Part shown: piece after piece, positions 6,508 to 11,906 of the stretch
How the letters are laid out: each line of letters starts with the position of its first letter
Numbering within the stretch: position 1 is the first letter of the stretch
Assembly: GCA_965651935.1 (NCBI GenBank)
Contig: CBFGTC010000026.1
Location: forward strand, 1-13,237
Direction: 5' to 3'
DNA length: 13,237 nt
From: JAFEDN01 sp965651935
GTDB taxonomy: Bacteria > Pseudomonadota > Gammaproteobacteria > Coxiellales > Coxiellaceae
Program-made: the position numbers and the translations under genes
The notes under the pieces: generated by a model
What the model was told of the DNA's origin: nothing
Seen by the model: only the letters and a program-made list of their open reading frames with translations
The model's database searches: none

Positions 6508-7533
6508 ATGAGAAACATGAAAAATATATATAATTGGTTTATAAACCCTCAAACTCAATCCGAAGAATTAAACGCTAGGTTATTAATTAATAGTTCCGCT
6601 AATGAAATAGATAGCAATGAAGTGAAAATATTAATAACTAATCCCAGCCAAGAAGAGGAGGATGTTCAGGAAGTTGAATCAAATAATAATTCTTTACATG
6701 AAATGGAAGACAAGGAAGCAAAATCAGAAATAAAAAATCAAGATGAAAGGCATTATATAGATCAGCAATGCGAGAGACTGGAAAGCATTATAAATAATTT
6801 AAATAGTTTAAATATTAATGGTACTTATACCAAGCGAAAAACCTATTTTAGCTTATTTAATTTAGGACTAACCGGAATACCCAGTTACTTTGTTAAGCAA
6901 ATGATAGATATTAGTCTTGATAAGAGTCGTGTCTTAGACCAACTGGTTTATAATTTTTCTCATCTTATTTTCAATAATAGCACTTGTGCAGAATCAACCC
7001 AGGAGAATATTTATGATTGCGGCGACAATAACGATAGCGATATTACACCCCATAGGTCAGGATTTACTATCCAAACTGTTTTAGATCAAGTTAATTTTAT
7101 GACTCAAAATGTTACTGAGACTTGTCAAAATATGCGGGATGAATACTGCCAAATCAGTACCCAAAAAGGCTACTTCATAATAGCAGGTGTAGTGTTAGGC
7201 ATGGCAAGTCTAGGGATGTTAGCAACGTCAGCCTACTATTTTAAGTTGAGATCTAATCAAAAAGAGACTCCCAGTTGTCTGAAAAGATTCGATTATCAGG
7301 CTGCTTTACCTGACGATATCAAATTTTTAGAATCTTGTGGAATTTCTATTAGCGCTAATCATTCAGTAGAAAAAATCATAAGCAAGATTCGTGACAAAAT
7401 GGTGGATTTACGGATGAAGACCAAAAATACTGATCTGAGTATATATACAAATATCGTAGACGGATATTTGTCTACTGAACCATCTAGTAGAGACGTTGCA
7501 GCACATGCATTTATATCTCAGACCTTTAAATAA
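6508..7533 (+). CDS. Unknown membrane protein, paralog A of a tandem pair
   Basis: A 341-residue protein of no family I recognise. It is clearly related to the next gene. Order of parts: N-terminal cytosolic-looking region with an acidic, low-complexity insert (about 45-80, rich in E, D, N, S) absent from the paralog; a coiled-coil-like stretch (82-102); a marginally hydrophobic segment (112-133); a polar region with C160, C171, C206 and C214; a convincing transmembrane helix (222-246); and a C-terminal helical domain (263-341). Six cysteines (88, 160, 171, 206, 214, 257) have counterparts in the paralog; C277 does not. There is no signal peptide. The start at 6508 has AGG 7 bases upstream; the ATG at 6517 aligns with the paralog's start and is an alternative. 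The gene is AT-rich compared with its neighbours, suggesting lineage-specific or acquired DNA. Confidence 0.8.
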   Translation: MRNMKNIYNWFINPQTQSEELNARLLINSSANEIDSNEVKILITNPSQEEEDVQEVESNNNSLHEMEDKEAKSEIKNQDERHYIDQQCERLESIINNLNSLNINGTYTKRKTYFSLFNLGLTGIPSYFVKQMIDISLDKSRVLDQLVYNFSHLIFNNSTCAESTQENIYDCGDNNDSDITPHRSGFTIQTVLDQVNFMTQNVTETCQNMRDEYCQISTQKGYFIIAGVVLGMASLGMLATSAYYFKLRSNQKETPSCLKRFDYQAALPDDIKFLESCGISISANHSVEKIISKIRDKMVDLRMKTKNTDLSIYTNIVDGYLSTEPSSRDVAAHAFISQTFK

Positions 7534-7542
7534 TTCATATCA

Positions 7543-7563
7543 GGGGAGGACATAATGCTCCCC
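7543..7563 (+). terminator. Possible hairpin terminator after paralog A
   Basis: GGGGAG (7543-7548) and CTCCCC (7558-7563) form a GC-rich 6-bp stem with a 9-base loop, 10 bases after the stop codon. No T-tract follows, so it is either a weak terminator or an mRNA-stabilising hairpin. Confidence 0.35.
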
Positions 7564-7634
7564 AGAACAAAATGTATCGATTATCACCAAGACTTGAAAA
7601 ACTTAAAATTAATTCTCGCAAACAATATTCAAAC

Positions 7635-7662
7635 TTTAATAGATTAAAGTTATTATTATAAT
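7635..7662 (+). promoter_or_regulatory. Upstream element shared by the two paralogs, copy 2, with TATAAT
   Basis: 7635-7657 repeats the 23-nt element seen at 6413-6435 with three differences. A perfect TATAAT follows at 7657-7662, and the TTTAAT at the element's left end sits 16 bases before it, in the -35 position. The element begins 102 bases before the ATG at 7737, almost the same distance as in copy 1. This suggests that paralog B has its own promoter. Confidence 0.5.
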
Positions 7663-7736
7663 AGAAACAATCAATTTTATTTATATTTTATATTTTATTA
7701 AGCTGATCTAAGCACAAACTAAATGAGGAAATTATT

Positions 7737-8624
7737 ATGAGATTTTTTAATTATTTTTTTAATACTCCGACTTCAGAATTAAAAGTTAATCTATTGGGTA
7801 ATAACTCCATCAATGAAATAGATAACAAGGAAGTTACATTAGAAATAAAAAATGAAAAGAATTCTATTGATCTGCAATGTGAAAAGCTGCAAAGAATTAT
7901 AGATAAATTAGATATTAATAATTTTAATACTAAGCGAAAAACCCGTTTCAGCCTATTTAGTCTAGGACTAACAGGAATAACTGGCTATGGTATTTCCCGA
8001 ATAATAAATATTGGTCGTAGCAAAACCATTGCATTAAATCAACTGGCCTATAATTTTTCTCACCTTATTATCAATAACAGCACTTGCGCAGAATCAAATC
8101 CGGAGGATATAGATGATTATTGCGAAGGTAGATCCAGTCCTGCAGACTTTATTGCTAATACCGTCTTAAACCAAGTCAGTTTTTTGACTCAAAATATGAC
8201 TCAGGCTTGTAAAAATATGGTAGATGAATACTGCAATCTCAATTCACAAATAACTGGTCTCCGTATGGCAGACGCCGTACTGGGCATAGCCGGTTTTGTG
8301 TTTTTCGCTGCGTCAATTCAGTGGTTGTACTTAAGATCTGATCGAAAAACTTACCCTCCTTGTCATGAATGTGATACGGAGCCATTCAAGTCTCGCAATG
8401 CTTTAAGCCAAGACGATATCAATCTTTTAACTTCTTATGGAATCCATATTGATCGTAATACCTTAGCAGAAGATACCGTAAACCAGATTAGGGACAAAAT
8501 GCTGGAATTACGTGTGAAGACCGAGAGGTATGAGCCAAAGGTATATAATCAGATCGTAATGGGATATTTAAACCCAGAAACGGATGGTACAGCTATAGCG
8601 GCTGTACGTTCATTTTTTTCCTAA
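7737..8624 (+). CDS. Unknown membrane protein, paralog B of a tandem pair
   Basis: A 295-residue protein of unknown function, roughly half identical to paralog A across the shared region by eye. Shared blocks include the TKRKT-FSLF-LGLTGI segment (65-81), LNQLAYNFSHLI (100-111), NNSTCAES (113-120) and QIRDKMLELRVKT (250-262). It lacks paralog A's acidic insert. It has a marginal hydrophobic segment (71-91), a clear transmembrane helix (about 176-198), and between them four cysteines (117, 129, 158, 166) at positions equivalent to those in paralog A; C48 and C209 are also shared, while C212 is private. Ribosome binding site: TGAGGAAA before the ATG. It has its own upstream promoter-like element and a strong hairpin after its stop. 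The tandem pair most likely arose by duplication followed by divergence. Confidence 0.82.
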   Translation: MRFFNYFFNTPTSELKVNLLGNNSINEIDNKEVTLEIKNEKNSIDLQCEKLQRIIDKLDINNFNTKRKTRFSLFSLGLTGITGYGISRIINIGRSKTIALNQLAYNFSHLIINNSTCAESNPEDIDDYCEGRSSPADFIANTVLNQVSFLTQNMTQACKNMVDEYCNLNSQITGLRMADAVLGIAGFVFFAASIQWLYLRSDRKTYPPCHECDTEPFKSRNALSQDDINLLTSYGIHIDRNTLAEDTVNQIRDKMLELRVKTERYEPKVYNQIVMGYLNPETDGTAIAAVRSFFS

Positions 8625-8647
8625 CACGGGATCCTACTGAGGAGATG

Positions 8648-8694
8648 AAGTCTGAAATCCAAGGTTATTTTACAGCTCTTGGATTTCAGCTTTT
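8648..8694 (+). terminator. Strong hairpin, probable terminator after paralog B
   Basis: A perfect 12-bp inverted repeat, CTGAAATCCAAG (8652-8663) and CTTGGATTTCAG (8678-8689), encloses a 14-base loop. Three more pairs (AAG with CTT) can form past one bulged base. It is followed by a short T-run (CTTTT), 27 bases after the paralog B stop. Placement and stem length fit a Rho-independent terminator; the T-tract is short. Confidence 0.65.
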
Positions 8695-8902
8695 GCTGGT
8701 ATGAGATTGCGTTTACACTAACACTTTAAAAAATCCAGTTTTGATTAATCTATATTTATGGGATAATAACACTTTAGCTCAGACCCCAATTAGTTTGGGT
8801 TGGAGCAGCCATCCCCAAAATTTTTGATTTGCTGCTCTACCCTACTCTAAGCCGGGCCAATAATCGCACCTCGGGAGAAAGAATCTCACTCTCTCTTGGA
8901 AA
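8695..8902. other. Non-coding region with further dyads; possible ncRNA or repeat-element remnant
   Basis: No open frame with coding character is visible. Three further secondary-structure candidates occur in order: CCCAA/TTGGG around TTAGT (about 8785-8800); GAGCAGC (8803-8809) with GCTGCTC (8831-8837), extendable to GGG/CCC past a bulge, enclosing a 21-base loop; and AATCGC (near 8862) with GCGATT (near 8908). A 10-base direct repeat TAACACTTTA occurs at 8719-8728 and 8767-8776. The segment around CTCAGACCCCAATT resembles sequences that flank REP-type elements, from memory only. It could be a small RNA, an element remnant or plain spacer; no known RNA family was recognised. Confidence 0.25.
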
Positions 8903-8931
8903 TTGCCGCGATTTAACTAATTATGTATACT
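8903..8931 (+). promoter_or_regulatory. Sigma70-type promoter for the peroxiredoxin-like gene
   Basis: TTGCCG (8903-8908, 4 of 6) and TATACT (8926-8931, 5 of 6) are separated by 17 bases. Transcription would start near 8938, giving a leader of about 19 bases that contains the AAGGAATG ribosome binding site before the ATG at 8957. Confidence 0.55.
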
Positions 8932-8956
8932 TATTTTCCATTATAAGGAATGAAAC

Positions 8957-9538
8957 ATGGTTCTAACCGCCTCTAACATGATGCCTTTAGGCGCCAAAGC
9001 GCCTGATTTTTGTTTGCCGGATACTATTTCGAAAAAAAACCTATCCCTGCAACAACTCCGATCGCCCAATAGCGCAACCGTCATCATGTTTATTTGCAAT
9101 CATTGCCCTTTTGTGGTGCATATTCAAAAAAAATTGGTAGAAATTGCCGATATTTATCAAAAAAAAGGTACTCGTTTTATCGCCATTAGTTCTAATGATA
9201 TCACCGAATACCCAGAAGACTCCCCCGAAAAAATGCGCGAAGTGGCCCAAAGTTTGCATTTTCCTTTTCCTTATTTGTATGACGAAACTCAAACTATCGC
9301 GAAAGCATACCAGGCTGCCTGCACACCGGATTTTTATGTTTTTGATCAAAACTTACAATGCATCTATCGTGGGAGATTTGATGATTCCCGCCCTGGGAAA
9401 GATATCCCGGTCACCGGGAAAGACCTCACTGACGCCTTGGACGCATTTTTGAATAATACCCCTGCTCCTGAAGCACAACACCCCAGCATTGGCTGCAACA
9501 TTAAGTGGAGGAATTTAAATAATCCTGATAAGAAGTAA
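8957..9538 (+). CDS. Peroxiredoxin/thioredoxin-like protein (AhpC/TSA superfamily)
   Basis: A 193-residue cytosolic thioredoxin-fold protein of the PRX-like group found next to AhpC/TSA and TlpA families. The N-terminal PLGAKAPDFCLPDT is the usual peroxiredoxin entry strand. The active site lies in FICNHCPFVVH, a CxxC (C-N-H-C) rather than the TxxC of classical peroxiredoxins. The cis-proline region is ACTPDFYVFD and the C-terminal SIGCNIKWR is conserved in this group. It probably reduces peroxides or disulfides, but the substrate is unknown. No signal peptide, so it is unlike periplasmic TlpA proteins. The gene has its own promoter. Its last 38 bases overlap the 3' end of the convergent response regulator, so the two messages are antisense at their tails. 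Confidence 0.87.
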   Translation: MVLTASNMMPLGAKAPDFCLPDTISKKNLSLQQLRSPNSATVIMFICNHCPFVVHIQKKLVEIADIYQKKGTRFIAISSNDITEYPEDSPEKMREVAQSLHFPFPYLYDETQTIAKAYQAACTPDFYVFDQNLQCIYRGRFDDSRPGKDIPVTGKDLTDALDAFLNNTPAPEAQHPSIGCNIKWRNLNNPDKK

Positions 9539-10502
9539 TTTTATCTATGCTCAGAGGATAATCCCAATTCCCTTCTATCACGGCGTAATAGTAAAGCTGA
9601 TCGTCGGTCTGCAAAGCTTTAGCAGGGTATAAATGCCAGTCTCTCACAGGAACAATTTTGCTTTTTGCATCAGGGAAATAGGTTAACTTTTCTTTTTTTT
9701 CTAATATTTCTACCGTGTGTCTGGGGACATTTTTTTCATCTTTGGCTAATTCATAAAGCATTTGCATTTCCTCGTCGGTTTTGACAATCAACCAAGTGGG
9801 ATTTTTTTGAGCGTCGAGGAATAAATAGCTCGCCGGGTTTTCTACTAAATAGTATTCCACGGCATTAACTCGTTTCGCTATTTCATTAAAAAATTGAATG
9901 AAAACGAAATCATTACGTGGCGCTTCCCTTCCCGCTCCCGTAAGCAAATTAGTTATTTCCTGAAAATACTCCTTCTGCAAGTCATTAATATATTCCAATA
10001 ACTTTTCCACATAGTCAGGAGCGCTTTTCAAAATAAAACGGTCAATAAGTTTATCATTGAAAGCATGGATGGCAGTTTGATGGTCCGCCTCGCCTGTCAA
10101 CATAATAATTTTAATCGGCAAATCTAATGTACGAATTTGATGCGATAGTTCCAACCCATTCATTTCTGGCATAGAATAGTCTACGATCAAAATAGTTTCT
10201 AAAGTGAATCGGGGAGGATCCGCATAAATTTGTTGCCGCAAAGCCGGTATATTGATTTTAACTAGAGTTTGTGAAGGTTCAAAATATTCTTCCGGCAATG
10301 TCACCCATTGTTTAACCAAACGCTGCATGGCATCTCCTTGGCTTTTAATCCAGGAAATAATTTTTTTAGGGGAATTGGTGATTTTAGATTTATAATGAGG
10401 GGCCAAAACTATTGATAAATCGTGTAACAAATCAATATTATCATCAACGATCAGTAAAGTGGTTGGATGATAAAAACACGTGGGGTGGAATTTGATTGCC
10501 AT
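9501..10502 (-). CDS. Response regulator with enlarged receiver domain, LqsR-like
   Basis: A 333-residue two-component response regulator. The receiver domain (about 14-178) has the acidic pair D20-D21 in LLIVDDN, the phosphoacceptor D108 in ILIVDYSMPEMNG, T136 in MLTGEAD and K159 in ILKSAPD, so phosphorylation should be possible. Between the acidic pair and D108 there are 87 residues, about 43 more than in CheY, so roughly 54-100 is an insertion. The C-terminal part (about 195-333) contains no helix-turn-helix, GGDEF, EAL or HD-GYP signature. From memory, Legionella LqsR, a quorum-sensing regulator of about this length, has its phosphoacceptor numbered D108 and a non-DNA-binding-like output domain; orthology is inference. 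No kinase or lqsA lies in the window. The start at 10502 follows AAGGATGA. Confidence 0.85.
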   Translation of the reverse strand: MAIKFHPTCFYHPTTLLIVDDNIDLLHDLSIVLAPHYKSKITNSPKKIISWIKSQGDAMQRLVKQWVTLPEEYFEPSQTLVKINIPALRQQIYADPPRFTLETILIVDYSMPEMNGLELSHQIRTLDLPIKIIMLTGEADHQTAIHAFNDKLIDRFILKSAPDYVEKLLEYINDLQKEYFQEITNLLTGAGREAPRNDFVFIQFFNEIAKRVNAVEYYLVENPASYLFLDAQKNPTWLIVKTDEEMQMLYELAKDEKNVPRHTVEILEKKEKLTYFPDAKSKIVPVRDWHLYPAKALQTDDQLYYYAVIEGNWDYPLSIDKITSYQDYLNSST

Positions 10503-10535
10503 ACTTCATCCTTAAACATTTTAATTGTAAATTGA

Positions 10536-10563
10536 ATAATACCATGCTGATTACAGCTTGCAA
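10536..10563 (-). promoter_or_regulatory. Promoter for the response regulator
   Basis: On the minus strand TTGCAA (10563-10558) and TATTAT (10541-10536) are 16 bases apart, with TGG just before the -10 giving an extended -10. Transcription would begin about 25-30 bases before the ATG at 10502. TTGCAA is palindromic, so the divergent purine permease gene could use the same bases, though its spacing to a -10 (TATTAA, 10578-10583) is only 14. Confidence 0.5.
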
Positions 10564-10598
10564 ATAAATAACATTGATATTAAACTCTTCATTATTGT

Positions 10599-11906
10599 AT
10601 GAAACATTTCATTTTAGGTCAATTCAAACTTTATCAGAACCAAACTAGTTTTAGTCAAGAATTGACTGCCGGCCTGACTACCTTCCTTACCATGGCCTAT
10701 ATCATCTTCGTCAATCCTGCCATCTTGGGGGCTTCAGGTATGGATACCGGTGCCGTTTATGTGGCGACGTGCCTGGTGACTATCTTGAGTTGTTGCTTGT
10801 CAGGATTTTTATCCAATTACCCTATTTCGATTGCCCCCGCCATGTCTCTCAATGTATTTTTTACTTACACCGTTGTGCACTCCATGGGGCTTCCTTGGCA
10901 AAGCGCCTTAGGCATCGTTTTCTTAGCCGGTATTATTTTCTTAATTTTAGCCCTGACGCAAATTCGCCAATGGATCATTGAACTCATGCCGGAAGCGCTA
11001 AATGTCGGCACTGCCGCCGGAATCGGTCTGTTTATTATTCTCATCGGATTACAAAACGGCAGCGTTATTATTAAACCTGAAGGAGCCACTTTGATTGGGG
11101 TAGGAAATCTAACCTCCCCCGCCTGTTTACTGTTTTTTTTGGGATTTTTTATTATCGCTACCCTTGATTATTTTAAAATTCGCGGAGCCATCATTATTGC
11201 CATTCTCAGCGTCACACTACTGAGCTTACTGCTAGGCCAATCCCACTATCATGGTATTTTCTCTATTCCCCCAAGTATGAAACCCACCTTTCTGGCAGTC
11301 GATCTCAAACATGTTTTCAAATGGGATAATTTACCCATTTTATTTGCTTTTTTACTGGTCGGATTTTTTGACGCCACCGGAACTATGGTGGGAGTGTTGA
11401 GACAACCCTTATTCAGAAAAGATCCCTACCGCCTTAAACGCCTTTCCCGAGCTTTGATCGCCGACAGCCTGGGGACGATCTCCGGCTCATTATTCGGCAC
11501 CGCCAGCACCAGCATTTATATCGAAAGCGCTGCTGGAATAGAAGCCGGCGGGCGCACCGGCTTGACCGCGGTCACCACCGCTGTGCTATTTATATTCGCT
11601 TTGTTTATTTCACCTTTAGCCCAATCCGTACCAGCTTTCGCTGTAGCGCCAGCTTTAATTTATGTCGGTCTATTGATGCTGAGAAATATTGCGCATTTGC
11701 AAGTCGACAATCCCATTGAATTTATTTCCGCCATTATCATTGTGATTATGGTCCCCTTTACGTTTTCCATTGCTAATGGTTTAGGCATGGGCATAATCTG
11801 CTATGTGGTATTAAAAATATTGACGGGTAAAATTAAGGAATTAAACCCCATGTTGTGGGGCCTGGCGCTAATTTTTGTGTTCTATTTTGCTTATCGGATA
11901 CATTAG
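10599..11906 (+). CDS. NCS2/AzgA-type purine permease
   Basis: A 435-residue inner-membrane transporter of the AzgA (COG2252) branch of nucleobase:cation symporters, which in E. coli includes the adenine carriers AdeP/AdeQ and the guanine-hypoxanthine carriers GhxP/GhxQ. Visible signatures: LTAGLTTFLTMAYIIFVNPAIL (TM1 region), SIAPAMSLNVFFTY (77-90), FFDATGT (256-262) and GTASTSIYIESAAGIEAGGRTG (300-321). Around 12-14 hydrophobic helices fill the sequence, and the length fits. The usual APGMGLNAFF of the third segment is changed to APAMSLNVFF, so the glycines normally seen near the substrate site are Ala and Ser. The ATG at 10599 has no recognisable ribosome binding site and a very short possible leader. 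The stop overlaps that of convergent rtcB by four bases. Purine uptake is confident; specificity is not. Confidence 0.93.
   Translation: MKHFILGQFKLYQNQTSFSQELTAGLTTFLTMAYIIFVNPAILGASGMDTGAVYVATCLVTILSCCLSGFLSNYPISIAPAMSLNVFFTYTVVHSMGLPWQSALGIVFLAGIIFLILALTQIRQWIIELMPEALNVGTAAGIGLFIILIGLQNGSVIIKPEGATLIGVGNLTSPACLLFFLGFFIIATLDYFKIRGAIIIAILSVTLLSLLLGQSHYHGIFSIPPSMKPTFLAVDLKHVFKWDNLPILFAFLLVGFFDATGTMVGVLRQPLFRKDPYRLKRLSRALIADSLGTISGSLFGTASTSIYIESAAGIEAGGRTGLTAVTTAVLFIFALFISPLAQSVPAFAVAPALIYVGLLMLRNIAHLQVDNPIEFISAIIIVIMVPFTFSIANGLGMGIICYVVLKILTGKIKELNPMLWGLALIFVFYFAYRIH

Noticed and set aside
7543..7563. GGGGAG/CTCCCC hairpin as proof that the two paralogs are separate transcripts
   Set aside because: No T-tract follows, so read-through into paralog B remains possible; kept only as a low-confidence terminator.
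8762..8910. Match to a known riboswitch, 6S RNA or SRP RNA
   Set aside because: The conserved cores I know for these RNAs are not present on either strand; only generic stems are visible.
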